Assembly (NCBI RefSeq): GCF_009646095.1
Contig: NZ_CP045725.1
Coordinates: 3,100,001 to 3,164,000 of the forward strand
Source: Raineyella fluvialis
GTDB taxonomy: Bacteria > Actinomycetota > Actinomycetes > Propionibacteriales > Propionibacteriaceae
DNA length: 64,000 nt
Direction: 5' to 3'
Shown here piece after piece: positions 1-8,806 of this stretch. The position numbers and the translations under genes are program-made. Numbering within the stretch: position 1 is the first letter of the stretch; every line of letters begins with the position of its first letter. The notes under the pieces are model-generated. The model did no database searches. It was given only the letters and a program-made list of their open reading frames with translations, and was not told the DNA's origin.

Positions 1-794
1 TGCGGCGAGCGCGACGGCCAGGCCGGCGGCGAAGCTGTCACCGGCCCCGCAGGTGTCGACGTCGCCCACGGCGGGTGTGGGTACGTGGTGCCCCCGGTCG
101 AGCGGCCGTCGTGCAGCCAGGCCCCGTCGGCTCCCGCCGTGACGGCCACCGCGTCCGCCTGCCACATCTTTCGCAGCCTCTCAGCGGCCTGCCCGGCTGC
201 GCTGCTGTCACTGTCGGGGGGAAGGCCCGCGAACCCCAGGGCCTCGGCGAGGTTGGGCGTGGTGACCCTGATCCCCGGCACGGGGTCAGCGCCGCGGGGA
301 TGAGGATCCCAGACCACGGGGAGGCGCTCTGCGCATCGAGCGATGGCCACGCGGATCATGCTGTTGGCGAGCAGGCCCCGCCCGTAGTCGGCGACGACCA
401 CGGCGTCCGCGCCGTCGAGGGCGGCCACCATCTGCGGTGTCGCCGACGGCACCGGGGCGGTCCCACAGCCCTCGTCGACGCGTACGACAGCGCAGCCGTC
501 CTTGAGCACCCGGGTCTTCACCGGTGTCGGGGCACCTGACGGGCCGGCGACCACCTCCACACCGCGGAGGCAGCGGCGCAGACTCCGAGAGGCCCCGTCG
601 TCGGAGAGCACCGTCACCAGGGTCGTGCCGTGACCTGCGGACGCCAGCAACCGCGCCACCAACCCGGCGCCTCCGGGCCGTACGGTGCTGCGCGCGACAT
701 CCACCACTGGTGCGTGGCCGTCCGGGCTCAGCCGGGTGGAGGGGCCGTCGAGATCCTGGTCGAGCAGGACGTCTCCGATCACGACGATATTCAC
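1..794 (-). CDS. PfkB-family heptose kinase (HldE/RfaE-like), runs off the left edge, frameshifted
   Basis: Sugar kinase of the ribokinase (PfkB) fold, inferred to phosphorylate D-glycero-D-manno-heptose 7-phosphate because the adjoining genes encode the isomerase GmhA and phosphatase GmhB. It starts at a GTG that overlaps the gmhA stop (GTGA, 791-794), with N-terminus [14 protein letters not shown] and a central VVVADYGRGLL segment. The reading frame is clean down to about 96. There the kinase signature VGDVDTCGAGDSFAAGLAVA (about 3-63) lies in another frame. One extra C in the run of five at 91-95 joins the two halves. The 3' end, including any adenylyltransferase domain, is outside the window. 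It could be another PfkB sugar kinase, but the context favours heptose. Confidence 0.8.
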   Translation of the reverse strand, partial: MNIVVIGDVLLDQDLDGPSTRLSPDGHAPVVDVARSTVRPGGAGLVARLLASAGHGTTLVTVLSDDGASRSLRRCLRGVEVVAGPSGAPTPVKTRVLKDGCAVVRVDEGCGTAPVPSATPQMVAALDGADAVVVADYGRGLLANSMIRVAIARCAERLPVVWDPHPRGADPVPGIRVTTPNLAEALGFAGLPPDSDSSAAGQAAERLRKMWQADAVAVTAGADGAWLHDGRSTGGTTYPHPPWATSTPAGPVTASPPAWPSRSP

Positions 795-1441
795 GCGTGG
801 TCCCTCCCCGCCGGGCGGTCCCGGCGCGCATGCGCGACCGAGGCGTCGAAGGCCCTGCACAGGGCGTGCAGGGCGATCAGGTGGCACTCCTGGACGCTGG
901 CCGAGGGTCCCTCGATCGCCACGTGGTCGTCCGTGGCGGCGGCGAGGGGGTTGGGCGTGGGGCCGGTGAGCGCCCACGTGGTGATGCCGAGCTCGTGCGC
1001 CCCCTCGGCCGCGCGCAGGAGGTTGCGGCTCTGCCCGCTGGTGCTGAAGAGCATCAGGATGTCCCCGCGCCGACCGTGGCCCTGCACCTGTCGGGCGAAG
1101 ACCTCGTCGTAGCCGTAGTCGTTGGAGATGGCGGTCAGCGTGGAGGTCTCCGCATGCAACGAGATCGCGGCGAAGGACTCGCGCTCACCGTCGAAGCGAC
1201 CGACCAACTCCGCGGTGAGGTGCTGGGCCTCGGCAGCAGATCCGCCGTTGCCCGCGGCCAGCAGGCGGTGTCCGTCGAGGAGCCGATCGCTGAGGACCGC
1301 ACCCCAATGCGCCAGGCGTTCGGCAGACCCGCGCAGCGAGTCCAGGGAGTGCGGGACCTCGTCCAGGTGCGCACGGACGAGGTGGGCCACATCGGGGCCG
1401 ACGGGTGTCAGCGAGGGGACTGCCCTCAGGTACGCGGTCAT
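791..1441 (-). CDS. gmhA: D-sedoheptulose-7-phosphate isomerase
   Basis: Cytosolic SIS-domain isomerase, 216 aa, that converts sedoheptulose 7-phosphate to D-glycero-D-manno-heptose 7-phosphate, the first step of nucleotide-heptose synthesis. Family signatures are visible: [20 protein letters not shown] near residue 60, a [14 protein letters not shown] stretch, the phosphate-binding FSTSGQS loop and a C-terminal [15 protein letters not shown] helix. ATG at 1441 overlaps the upstream glycosyltransferase stop by 4 nt (ATGA). Its own stop overlaps the kinase start by 4 nt, so the three are translationally coupled. The length is slightly above the usual 190-200 aa. Confidence 0.93.
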   Translation of the reverse strand: MTAYLRAVPSLTPVGPDVAHLVRAHLDEVPHSLDSLRGSAERLAHWGAVLSDRLLDGHRLLAAGNGGSAAEAQHLTAELVGRFDGERESFAAISLHAETSTLTAISNDYGYDEVFARQVQGHGRRGDILMLFSTSGQSRNLLRAAEGAHELGITTWALTGPTPNPLAAATDDHVAIEGPSASVQECHLIALHALCRAFDASVAHARRDRPAGRDHA

Positions 1442-2703
1442 GAGGCCACCTCGGTCGACAGGGAGAAGTCCGGTGCGGCGGGCGGCACGCTGCTCTGCGC
1501 CAGCGCGTCAAGATAGGCGGCCTCGGTCAGGGCAGCCACGTGGTCCCAGGAGTACCCGGCCTCTACCCGGGCCCTTCCTGCCGCGCCCAGCTCACGACAC
1601 GTGGCCGGGTCCTCGAGCAGTCGTCGGAGCGCCGCCGCGAGGGCCTCGGGGTCGCGGGGTGGCACGTGGATGCCGGTGACTCCGTCCACGACAGAGTCCT
1701 GCAACCCACCCACTTGGGCGACCACGGCGGGCACTCCACAGGCCATCGCCTCCAGCGGGACGATGCCGAAGGGCTCGTACCACGGAGTGCACGCCACTGC
1801 GGTGCAACTGCGCAACAGTGCCGGCATCTGCTCCCGGGAGAGCTGACCACGGAAAACCACGTGGTCCGACACACCGAGCTCGTCGGCGAGGTCCTGGAGG
1901 CGTCGGGCTTCGGGGTCCTCCTGCAGACCGCCGGGGCCCGCACTCCCGCCGACCACCTGGAGCTCCACGTCGCCGACCCCCTGGTCGATCAGGCTCCGCA
2001 GGGCTTGGAAGGACAGATCGACGCCCTTGCGCGGAACGAGCCGTCCGATCACGGCGATCCGTCGCCGATCGGTGGGCTCGGCGGGTCCTTGCGCGGCGAA
2101 CTCGCTGAGGTCGACGCCGCAGGGGGCGATCGAGATACGTGCGGGGTCGGCGCCCATCGCCGTCAACTCGCGCACTTCGTCGGGGCAGGTGGCGACGATG
2201 CGGTCGACCTGGCGCGCCACGCCGGGCTCGAGCCAGAGCCGCTCGGAGGGACTGGTGTCCGCGGCCCCTTGGTGGCGACGCTTCACCGTCCCTAGGGCAT
2301 GGAAGGTCTCCAGGACCCGGAGCGGGACGCGAGGGCCGGAGAGACGAGCGGCCTCCAGGGCGGCGACGCCCGACATCCAGAAGTGGGCGTGGACGACGGC
2401 CGGTGGCTTGCGCCGCCAATCCGCCGCGACACCCCTCGCCAGCGCCGGCATGAACTCGAGCAGGTCATCCTTGGGGATGTGCCGGGCCGGGCCGGCGTCC
2501 ACGTGGACGACCGTCACGTTGGGCATGGCCTGGACCCGGGTCGGGAGCGCGGGGTCGTCGCGGCGGGTGTAGACGACGACGCGGTGACCTCGCCGCCCCA
2601 GGGCCGCGGAGAGCTCGGCCACGTGGACGTTCTGGCCGCCGGCGTCCACTCCGCCGATGGCGGCCAGAGGGCTGGCGTGTTCGGAGATCATGGCGATTCT
2701 CAT
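1438..2703 (-). CDS. Glycosyltransferase family 4 (GT-B)
   Basis: GT-B fold glycosyltransferase, 421 aa. The N-terminal [20 protein letters not shown] motif resembles sucrose-phosphate-synthase-like GT4 enzymes. A second Rossmann half begins with [14 protein letters not shown] and has the donor-binding [20 protein letters not shown] block (EX7E). I placed the start at ATG 2703, which overlaps the preceding stop as ATGA and follows an AAAGGA; an in-frame extension upstream is Arg/Pro-rich shadow sequence. It probably transfers a heptose or other sugar in the glycan made by this cluster. The acceptor cannot be read from sequence. Confidence 0.88.
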   Translation of the reverse strand: MRIAMISEHASPLAAIGGVDAGGQNVHVAELSAALGRRGHRVVVYTRRDDPALPTRVQAMPNVTVVHVDAGPARHIPKDDLLEFMPALARGVAADWRRKPPAVVHAHFWMSGVAALEAARLSGPRVPLRVLETFHALGTVKRRHQGAADTSPSERLWLEPGVARQVDRIVATCPDEVRELTAMGADPARISIAPCGVDLSEFAAQGPAEPTDRRRIAVIGRLVPRKGVDLSFQALRSLIDQGVGDVELQVVGGSAGPGGLQEDPEARRLQDLADELGVSDHVVFRGQLSREQMPALLRSCTAVACTPWYEPFGIVPLEAMACGVPAVVAQVGGLQDSVVDGVTGIHVPPRDPEALAAALRRLLEDPATCRELGAAGRARVEAGYSWDHVAALTEAAYLDALAQSSVPPAAPDFSLSTEVAS

Positions 2704-3698
2704 GCTGAGTGTCCTTTCGTCGCGACGGTCCGGGGCGGTCGTGCCCAGGCGTCGTCCAGTACGTGGTCCCAGTCGCTGAGGAAGCGCTGCAGCCCGTAGC
2801 GGGCGAGGGCAGCTTCCCGAGCAACTCGTCCTCGGCGACGGGCCTCGTCCGGGTCGGCCAGGAGCCGTGCCGAGGCCCGGACCAGCTGGTCGACGTCGGT
2901 GGAGATGGCTCCCGCATCGGGTGGGACCGCGCGGGAGGCCTCGGTGGTGTCGAGTACGACGACCGGCATGGCCAGATGCATGGCCTCGAGCAGGGACAAC
3001 CCCAGCGAGGTCCATCGCACCGGATGCAGGTACAGCCGGCAGTGGGCCAGGGCGGCGTGCAGGTCCGGCGTGGGGACGTCGCCGCGGACCACCAACCGCT
3101 CCGGGGCCAGGTCGAGGGCCGTCAGCGCCTCGGTGCCCATGCCGAAGGCCTCCAGCGGTCCGGCGGAGGCGAAGAGCGGCAGGAGATCCGTGCCGGTGAC
3201 CCGACCGCGCCGCATCGGCTCGTTCACGACGACGCCCTGATGCGCCAGGTCACCGAGATAGCGGGCGCCGGGATCGACGATCCCGTGCTCGATCACGGTG
3301 GTCGGTGCCCGGCCGTTGTCCCAGAACTGTCGATTGAAATGGGTGACGTGCACCAATCGGATGTCGGACCGTTCGGCCAAGGGGTGCACCGCGGAGGGAA
3401 CGTCGCCGCGGGGCGTGTTGTGCTCGACGTAGACGGCCGGGATGTCCCGGCCGGGCCGGCGGCCGGTGAGGGCGTGACACCGTTCGATCTCCTCGGGCCG
3501 TTGCAGCACCACGACGTCGATGTCCTCGGCCGCGAGCGAGTCGGGGGTGACCTCCCGTACCTCTTCGGGCCAGTCGCGACCGCCGCGGCCGAGTCCCCAG
3601 GGGCCCCGTTGGTCGGTGGTGGGCAGCAGGTACTCGTGGCTGCCGCGGACGAAGGCGTCCATCCAGCCGCCATGGACGTGCCAGATCAGGATGCGCAT
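2700..3698 (-). CDS. Glycosyltransferase, GT1/GT4-like (GT-B)
   Basis: 332 aa. Starts [19 protein letters not shown], carries a mid-protein [15 protein letters not shown] and an [14 protein letters not shown] loop typical of GT-B enzymes. Its C-terminal acceptor/donor block reads [20 protein letters not shown], a recognisable EX7E-type motif. The ATG at 3698 shares its first base with the upstream TGA (TGATG). Longer in-frame starts upstream fall inside the preceding gene and are Pro/Arg-rich. The specific sugar and acceptor are unknown. Being in the middle of the heptose operon, it likely builds the same polymer. Confidence 0.82.
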   Translation of the reverse strand: MRILIWHVHGGWMDAFVRGSHEYLLPTTDQRGPWGLGRGGRDWPEEVREVTPDSLAAEDIDVVVLQRPEEIERCHALTGRRPGRDIPAVYVEHNTPRGDVPSAVHPLAERSDIRLVHVTHFNRQFWDNGRAPTTVIEHGIVDPGARYLGDLAHQGVVVNEPMRRGRVTGTDLLPLFASAGPLEAFGMGTEALTALDLAPERLVVRGDVPTPDLHAALAHCRLYLHPVRWTSLGLSLLEAMHLAMPVVVLDTTEASRAVPPDAGAISTDVDQLVRASARLLADPDEARRRGRVAREAALARYGLQRFLSDWDHVLDDAWARPPRTVATKGHSA

Positions 3699-4783
3699 CA
3701 GGTGTCTCCCTCCGGTCGGATGGCCGCGGTCGATGGGGTCAGCTGGGCGTCGTTGACGGGTTCGGGCCGGCCGGCGGCCAGGAGTCGCTGTGTCGCCGCC
3801 AGGACTTCTCGGGGGAGGACCCCGGAGAGGCACGGATGCCCGGGGACGGGGCAGTCGCGTGCCCGGCTGTCGCGGCAGGGTGCCGTCTGGTCGCCGAGCA
3901 CCTCGTGGGGTACGCCGTACGGCGCCCAGCGGATCGCCGGCACCACGGGAGAGAACAGGCTCACCACGGGCGTGCCCACGGTGGCCGCGAGATGAGCGGG
4001 GCCGGTGTTGCCGACGACGACTGCGCTGGCCCCGGCGAGGACACCGGCAAGCTCCGGCAGTCCCAGCTGTCCGCCGAGGTCGAGGGCACGCCCGGCCGCG
4101 ACGTGTGCCGTCAGATCCGTCTCGCCTGGACCACCGGTGACGACCACACGGTGGCCCGCCTCGGTCAGGAGGCGGACGAGCTCACGGTGGTGGCCGGCCG
4201 GCCAGGCACGGGCGGGCACCGCGGCACCGGGGTGGACGACCAGGTAGGGGCGGTCACCGACCCAATGCGCGGGGTCGGGCGGCGGAAGGATCGCCAGTTG
4301 GCCCTCGTCCTCGGCCGGCAGGTGGTGTCCCGCTGCCGCAACGATCGCCAGCGCCCTACGGGCCTCCGGCTGGTCCTCGTCGAGGTCCTCGCCAGGGCGG
4401 AGCCGGACGTCGAGCAGGGAGCCCGCATAGTCGACCGACGCGCCGCTGATCCGTTCGACCCCCGCAAGCCTCAGCAGCAGCCCCAGTGGCAGTGGTGACT
4501 GGTGGAAGGAGGTGAGGATGACTGCCTCCTCGAAGCCGCCGGCCCGCACCATCGCGAGGAGATGATCGATCCGGGCGGAGGTGACGCGTGGTGCCGGAGC
4601 GAGTGTCCACGGACTGTCCCACTCGAGGACCTCCCGGACGCCGGGCAGAAGCCGCGCCGCGGGAGCCCCTCGACCGGAGCAGAGCATGACCACCTCATGC
4701 CGGCGGGCCACCGCTCTGACCGCCGGGCCCGACAGCAGTACATCCCCAAGGGAGTCCAGCCGGGCCACGAGGACCCGGCTCAC
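3698..4783 (-). CDS. ADP-heptose:LPS heptosyltransferase-like GT9
   Basis: 361-aa glycosyltransferase of family 9. Visible signatures: N-terminal VARLDSLGDVLLSGPAVRAV, the nucleotide-binding VVHPGAAVPARAWP segment, and VVVGNTGPAHLAATVGTPVV in the C-terminal domain. GT9 enzymes move heptose from ADP-heptose onto an acceptor. The flanking gmhB and gmhA genes support that donor. GTG start at 4783 overlaps the gmhB stop (GTGA). In a Gram-positive there is no LPS, so the acceptor is probably a cell-wall or exopolysaccharide glycan, which is an inference. A C-terminal Cys-containing stretch (CRDSRARDCPVPGHPC) is seen in many GT9 proteins. Confidence 0.88.
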   Translation of the reverse strand: MSRVLVARLDSLGDVLLSGPAVRAVARRHEVVMLCSGRGAPAARLLPGVREVLEWDSPWTLAPAPRVTSARIDHLLAMVRAGGFEEAVILTSFHQSPLPLGLLLRLAGVERISGASVDYAGSLLDVRLRPGEDLDEDQPEARRALAIVAAAGHHLPAEDEGQLAILPPPDPAHWVGDRPYLVVHPGAAVPARAWPAGHHRELVRLLTEAGHRVVVTGGPGETDLTAHVAAGRALDLGGQLGLPELAGVLAGASAVVVGNTGPAHLAATVGTPVVSLFSPVVPAIRWAPYGVPHEVLGDQTAPCRDSRARDCPVPGHPCLSGVLPREVLAATQRLLAAGRPEPVNDAQLTPSTAAIRPEGDT

Positions 4784-5355
4784 GCTCCACCTGCCGCCGC
4801 CGGGTGCAGCTGCCCCGCGGGGCAGAGCAGGTCGCCCACCTCTTCCAGGGACCGCGCGACGTGGGGCGCCGCGTTGATCTCGGCGCGGCGGGTGAGCGGG
4901 GTCGGTACCAGGATGCCGTGGGCACCGGCCCGCAGCGCGGCCTGGACGTCGCTGCCGATGTCGCCGACGACGACAGTGTCGGCCGGGTCCACTTCGAGCA
5001 GTCTGCAGGCGTCGAGGATCATGCCGGGGGCCGGCTTCCGGTTACGGCACTCGACCTCGGGGATGTGCGTGCACGCCAGCACGACGTCGAAGGGGCCGAG
5101 CAGCCGCTCCACCCTGTCGGTGACCGCCTTGAGTTCGCTGGGGGAGATCAGCCCGCGGCCGACGCCCGACTGGTTGGACACGATTCCGGTACGGACCCCC
5201 GCGGCGCGCAGCCGGGCCAGCAGCTGGCCGGCTCCCGCCATCGGTCGGACCCTGTCAGGGTCCCGGTTGTACGGCACGTCGACCACCAGAGTCCCGTCCC
5301 GGTCGAACAGGACGGCCCGTGGCGGCCGCGGCAGAGAACGTATCGATCCATCCAT
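4780..5355 (-). CDS. gmhB: Heptose-1,7-bisphosphate 7-phosphatase (HAD family)
   Basis: 191-aa HAD phosphatase that removes the 7-phosphate from D-glycero-D-manno-heptose 1,7-bisphosphate. Motif I is VLFDRDGTLVVDVPYN, motif II is GIVSNQSGVGRG, a Cys/His zinc loop is visible as ACTHIPEVECRNRKPAPGM, and motif IV is VVVGDIGSDVQAA. All are characteristic of GmhB/HisB-N. I chose ATG 5355 (MDGSIRS); a TTG at 5388 would add 11 residues. It appears to be the first gene of a six-gene leftward operon and is divergent from the GT9 at 5473. Confidence 0.9.
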   Translation of the reverse strand: MDGSIRSLPRPPRAVLFDRDGTLVVDVPYNRDPDRVRPMAGAGQLLARLRAAGVRTGIVSNQSGVGRGLISPSELKAVTDRVERLLGPFDVVLACTHIPEVECRNRKPAPGMILDACRLLEVDPADTVVVGDIGSDVQAALRAGAHGILVPTPLTRRAEINAAPHVARSLEEVGDLLCPAGQLHPAAAGGA

Positions 5356-5472
5356 GCGAAGCCCGTACCCGGGGCCTTGCTTCCGCAAACACGCGGGTTT
5401 CGAGGCCTTCTGGGCCCGCGCAGCGCCCTGCTGAGTGTTGGCCGGCGCCGTCCGCCGCGCCAGGATGGAGGC

Positions 5473-6417
5473 ATGACCTCCGGACCCGTTCTGCTGGCTC
5501 TTCGGGCGCTCAAGCTGGGTGACCTGCTGGTGGCCGTGCCCGCACTACGGGCGTTGCGCCGGGCATTTCCCGATCATCGCGTCCTGTACGCCGCACAGGC
5601 ATGGCTCGGGCCCATCGTCGACCTGGTCGGCGGCGTCGAGCTGCTGGACACCCACGGCCTCGATGTGCCGATCCCTCTCCCGGTGGGAGCGGTCGATGTA
5701 GCGGTCAACCTGCACGGAGCCGGTCCGCAGAGCCGGCACCGACTGGACGTGCTCGCCCCCCGGTGGCGGGTCGGCCACCGCTCCGACGGGTCGGACGGCC
5801 CGCGCTGGGACGGTCCGCACTGGGACGACGACCTGCATGAGCGGGTGCGCTGGACGCGGCTGCTGGAATGGCACGGGATCCAGGCCGACCCGAGCGATCT
5901 ACGCCTGCTGCGTCCGCGGGAGCGATCCCCCCATCCTGGAGCGGTGGTGCTCCATCCCGGTGCCGCGTACGGCTCTCGACTGTGGCCGGTCGAGAGGTTC
6001 GGCCACGTGGGCAGGGCGCTCACGGCTGCGGGTCACGAAGTGGTGGTGACCGGCAGTGCCGGGGAAAGGGGCCGTGCTGAAGCCGTGGCCAGAGCCTCCG
6101 GTCTGCCCGAACAGGCCGTGCTCGCCGGGCGACTGGGCCTCGCAGAGATGGCCTCGGTCGTCTCGGAGGCCGCCGGCGTCGTCAGCGCCGACACGGGAGC
6201 CGCGCACCTGGCTTCCGCGTACGGCCGCCCGTCGGTGGTGCTCTTCGGCCCGGCGCCGATCTCCCAGTGGGGTCCGCCGGTGGGCCCCCATCTGGCCCTC
6301 ACCGACGAATCCGTGCGGCGGGGGGACACCTTCGCCGATGATCCGGATCCGGCGCTCCTGGCCGTGGGCGCCGATGATGTCCTGCGGGCGTTGGAGGACA
6401 TCGGCGTCCTGCCCTGA
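5473..6417 (+). CDS. Glycosyltransferase family 9 protein, divergent copy
   Basis: 314 aa GT9 paralogue of the heptosyltransferase at 3698-4783 but transcribed rightward. N-terminal ALRALKLGDLLVAVPALRAL, central VVLHPGAAYGSRLWPVERFG and C-terminal GVVSADTGAAHLASAYGRP match the family. The ATG is preceded by GGATGGAGG at good spacing. It overlaps no neighbour, so it has its own promoter in the 5356-5472 divergent region. It probably adds a second sugar to the same glycan. Confidence 0.86.
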   Translation: MTSGPVLLALRALKLGDLLVAVPALRALRRAFPDHRVLYAAQAWLGPIVDLVGGVELLDTHGLDVPIPLPVGAVDVAVNLHGAGPQSRHRLDVLAPRWRVGHRSDGSDGPRWDGPHWDDDLHERVRWTRLLEWHGIQADPSDLRLLRPRERSPHPGAVVLHPGAAYGSRLWPVERFGHVGRALTAAGHEVVVTGSAGERGRAEAVARASGLPEQAVLAGRLGLAEMASVVSEAAGVVSADTGAAHLASAYGRPSVVLFGPAPISQWGPPVGPHLALTDESVRRGDTFADDPDPALLAVGADDVLRALEDIGVLP

Positions 6418-6443
6418 GTGACCTCCGCGGTCAGTGGGCAGGG

Positions 6444-6716
6444 TCAGCCATGCTCGCGCAACGCCTTGATCAGTTCGTCCTTCTTCATGGACGATCGGCC
6501 CTTGATGCCGATCTTTCGAGCGCGCTGGAGGAGCTCGTCCTTCGTGGCGTCTTCGTAGTCGGTGGCCTTGCCGCCACGTCGGCCGACCTCGCTGCGAGAG
6601 GAGGCGGCTGCGGCGTTGGCGATCCGTGCCGCTTTCTCCTTGCTGGCGCCGTCCTCGCGCAGAGCCTCGTACATCTCCTGGTCCTTGACCGAGGGCCCGG
6701 GGTCTCGCTGGGGCAT
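6444..6716 (-). CDS. Small Lys/Arg-rich protein, DUF7218/Rho-N-like
   Basis: 90 aa. An N-terminal half with GPSVKDQEMYEALREDG and KEKAARIANAAA precedes a C-terminal SAP/Rho-N-like helical motif (YEDATKDELLQRARKIGIKG, then KKDELIKALREHG). Such proteins may bind nucleic acid, but the function is unestablished. ATG 6716 is preceded by AAAGGAGAC. An in-frame start eight codons upstream lacks spacing to any Shine-Dalgarno. A SigB-type promoter candidate lies 40-60 nt upstream, which places it in the stress island. Confidence 0.8.
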   Translation of the reverse strand: MPQRDPGPSVKDQEMYEALREDGASKEKAARIANAAAASSRSEVGRRGGKATDYEDATKDELLQRARKIGIKGRSSMKKDELIKALREHG

Positions 6717-6756
6717 GTCCGTCTCCTTTCTTCGCGACACTGCTTCGATGCCCCTG

Positions 6757-6780
6757 TACCCAGCTGTACGAGCTCCATAC
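6757..6780 (-). promoter_or_regulatory. Candidate SigB/SigF-type promoter for the small DUF7218-like gene
   Basis: On the minus strand GTAT (6780-6777), a 15-nt spacer and GGGTA (6761-6757). This matches the GTTT-N15-GGGTA stress consensus with one mismatch in the -35. It sits 41 nt before the start codon at 6716, and the same geometry recurs at 7523-7546. Confidence 0.45.
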
Positions 6781-6829
6781 GGCCTGCCGCACAGCGATCC
6801 GCACAGTCCGGGCGACGGTCGGGCGACGT

Positions 6830-7363
6830 TCAGGAGTAACGCTCAATGCCGTCGGTGCTGCTGGCCGCCGGGCGCATCCGGGCCACCCGCGACGGGAGCA
6901 ACCACCACAGGCCCACCCCCACCAGGCCCGTCCCCAGGCCGGCATACAAGGCCGCGGCATGGCCGAGGACGACCCCGAAGACGAGTCCCACGACACAGAT
7001 CTCCGTGACGGCCAGGAAGCCCAGGCCGAGACTGGCCGTACGATGCGCCGTCGCCACAATGAGGTCCTTGCGATGGGTCCGGAACAGCGCCCGGTGCGTG
7101 ACGATGGGGGTCAGCACCAGGAAGAGTGACAACGTCGCGCAGACCACGGCGACGAGGTACACGGTCCGCAGCCCGGAGGTGAGGGCGGTGAAACGGACCT
7201 GGAAAGGCAGGATGAGCAGGAAACCGCCGAGGAGCTGGATGCCGGTCTGGGTCACCCGCAGTTCCTGCAGGAGTTCGTTCCACTGACGGTCGAGCCGCTC
7301 CCCGGGAGCCTCGTTGCGGTCCCGCATCCCCGCCGGCTCGTCCGGGTCCATCGATGGTTTCAT
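6830..7363 (-). CDS. DUF6328-type four-helix membrane protein
   Basis: 177 aa. The N-terminal cytoplasmic part has RLDRQWNELLQELRVTQTG, then four hydrophobic segments at about residues 43-62, 65-87, 110-132 and 135-157, followed by a short basic tail. The WNELLQELRV-TQTGIQLLFGFLL style of opening is typical of DUF6328, found across Actinobacteria with no known activity. ATG 7363 follows AAGGACGAGGG. It lies between two stress-type small proteins and could belong to the same regulon. I see a GGGTA at 7423-7427 (minus strand) but no GTTT at the right distance. Confidence 0.78.
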   Translation of the reverse strand: MKPSMDPDEPAGMRDRNEAPGERLDRQWNELLQELRVTQTGIQLLGGFLLILPFQVRFTALTSGLRTVYLVAVVCATLSLFLVLTPIVTHRALFRTHRKDLIVATAHRTASLGLGFLAVTEICVVGLVFGVVLGHAAALYAGLGTGLVGVGLWWLLPSRVARMRPAASSTDGIERYS

Positions 7364-7522
7364 CCCTCGTCCTTCCGCACGTCAGGCCATACCGGCGTGG
7401 AGCTCGTCCTTCAGAGGATCCGTACCCAATTGTGGCCCGCGGCATGCGGCGGCGCGCGCGTCAGGCCTGCCTGACGCCGGCGGGATGCCCACAGGTGGAA
7501 TCGCCCCGCTGGGCGCTGGGGG

Positions 7523-7546
7523 GTTTGGTTGCACGCGCAGCGGGTA
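7523..7546 (+). promoter_or_regulatory. SigB/SigF-type promoter of csbD
   Basis: GTTT at 7523-7526, exactly 15 nt, then GGGTA at 7542-7546. This fits the general-stress sigma consensus (GTTT-N15/17-GGGTA). CsbD genes are classical SigB targets, and a SigB/SigF-like factor is encoded 1.3 kb downstream. The predicted 5' UTR is about 33 nt and includes AGGAGG just before the csbD ATG. Confidence 0.65.
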
Positions 7547-7585
7547 GCGAGAGGTCAAGACCCCGTCACCTAATCAGGAGGAAGC

Positions 7586-7900
7586 ATGGGAGTCGAAGAA
7601 GGGCGGACTGCCGCGAGCGAGTTCACCGGCAAGGTGAAGGAGAAGTTGGGCAGGATCACCGACAACGAGCAGCTCGAGACCGAGGGCAGGGCCCAGCAAG
7701 TGGACCCGAACCGCGAACGGCGAGACGTGCCTGACGACGTTGATCTGACCGACGACCCGCGGACGGGTTCGTACGAGCGATCGGGCACTCATGAGCCCGA
7801 GGTCGAGGAGGACAGCCCACGCGGCACCGCCGCGGAGGGAGCCGTCCCTCGACCGGCAGCGTACGAAGTGGACAACCCAGACCGGCCGGAAGAGTCGTAA
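7586..7900 (+). CDS. CsbD-like general stress protein
   Basis: 104 aa, hydrophilic. The CsbD core is at the N-terminus (EFTGKVKEKLGRITDNEQLE, then TEGRAQQ). It is followed by an acidic, probably disordered tail rich in Asp, Glu and Pro that is longer than in typical 60-70 aa CsbD proteins. CsbD of Bacillus subtilis is induced by SigB; the molecular role is unknown. A strong AGGAGG precedes the ATG, and the SigB-type promoter at 7523-7546 drives it. It probably forms a short transcript with the small peptide gene at 7934. Confidence 0.85.
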   Translation: MGVEEGRTAASEFTGKVKEKLGRITDNEQLETEGRAQQVDPNRERRDVPDDVDLTDDPRTGSYERSGTHEPEVEEDSPRGTAAEGAVPRPAAYEVDNPDRPEES

Positions 7901-7933
7901 CACAACGTTACGACCACAAGAAAAGGAGCAGAA

Positions 7934-8077
7934 ATGGGTACTTTGCTGTGGATCCTGGCGGCCATCCTGGTCATCTCGGGCATCTTCGCGATCATTCAGA
8001 GGCAGATCCTGTGGGGCATCGTCCTCATCGTCGTGGGCCTGCTGGTCGGCCCCGGAGGCGTGAGCCTGTTCACCTAA
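7934..8077 (+). CDS. GPGG-motif small membrane protein
   Basis: 47 aa, too short for many gene callers. MGTLLWILAAILVISGIFAI forms one membrane helix, IQRQ a short polar turn, and ILWGIVLIVVGLLVG a second helix ending in GPGGVSLF. The GPGG near the C-terminus defines a small actinobacterial membrane protein family of unknown function. AAAAGGAG lies 5 nt before the ATG. It is 33 nt downstream of csbD and likely co-transcribed. Confidence 0.75.
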   Translation: MGTLLWILAAILVISGIFAIIQRQILWGIVLIVVGLLVGPGGVSLFT

Positions 8078-8192
8078 CGGACTGCACTCGGAAGGGGTCT
8101 GCCGGTCCGGCCGCTGCGGCCGGCCCGGCAGGCCCGGGCCCGCCACTCGCCACGGGGAGGGCGCGTCCGCCAATCTCCGATCTGGAGCGGAC

Positions 8193-8707
8193 ATGCGTGG
8201 AGAGCAGATAGCCGGCGCCGTGCTGGAACAGCACGACCGCCTGCGAGCGATGTTGGAGGAGGTCCAAGGGACCCCTGCCACCAAGCGCAGTGGTCTCCTG
8301 GAGCCTTTCCGCCGTCTGCTCGCCGTGCACCTGGTCGTCGAATGGTTGTTCGTCCGCCAGGCCATGGGAGGCAACGGCACCGCCACCCGGATCATTCTCA
8401 GCCGGCTGTCGCAGGGGGAGCAGCCCCTCGTGGTGGCGGTGTCCTGCGCGGAATCCCTCCCCCGGACTCGCTCGACTTCGACATCGAACTCGGGTTGCTG
8501 AACGACTGTCTGTGCGAGCACGTGCACGAGCTCGAAAAGACGCTCGATGCATGGCCTCCTGCCACCCCCGACGACGACAACCGTGAGGAACTCACCGCGC
8601 GAATCCGCGACGCCGAGATCCAGGCACGAACGCTCGGTGACGTGTCGGATCGGCCCTTCAACTGGCTCCTGGGGCACGTCCTCAATCGGTTGCGACCTTC
8701 GGATTGA
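8193..8707 (+). CDS. Hemerythrin-like HHE-domain protein, frameshifted
   Basis: The N-terminal half (to about residue 88) reads MRGEQIAGAVLEQHDRLRAM and contains LLAVHLVVEWLFVRQA. The C-terminal half (DSLDFDIELGLLNDCLCEHV, then HELEKTLDAW) lies in another frame. One extra C in the five-C run at 8459-8463 fuses them into a 171-aa protein. The His/Glu pattern suits a di-iron hemerythrin-like four-helix bundle, which in stress loci is often implicated in O2/NO or redox sensing. The iron ligands are incomplete compared with classical HHE proteins, so metal binding is uncertain. It lies directly upstream of the sigma factor gene. Confidence 0.7.
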
Positions 8708-8806
8708 TTTCCCTCCAGGGGTTGTCATCGCTCTCGCCCCGTGTAATCGTGGAAGCAGCGAGCGGTTCAAACCACGTGCCGGCTCCATCCCGTAGGGATA
8801 GTTCAA

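Noticed and set aside
4804-5472. N-terminal extension of the divergent GT9
   Set aside because: It runs through gmhB on the opposite strand; GT9 similarity and the Shine-Dalgarno place the start at 5473.
7423-7446. GGGTA upstream of the DUF6328 gene as a SigB promoter
   Set aside because: No GTTT-like -35 is found 15-17 nt upstream (CATG is there instead).
8761-8800. GGTTCAAACCACG resembling a tRNA T-arm
   Set aside because: The flanking bases do not form a T stem, and no acceptor stem, D-arm or anticodon arm can be folded around it.
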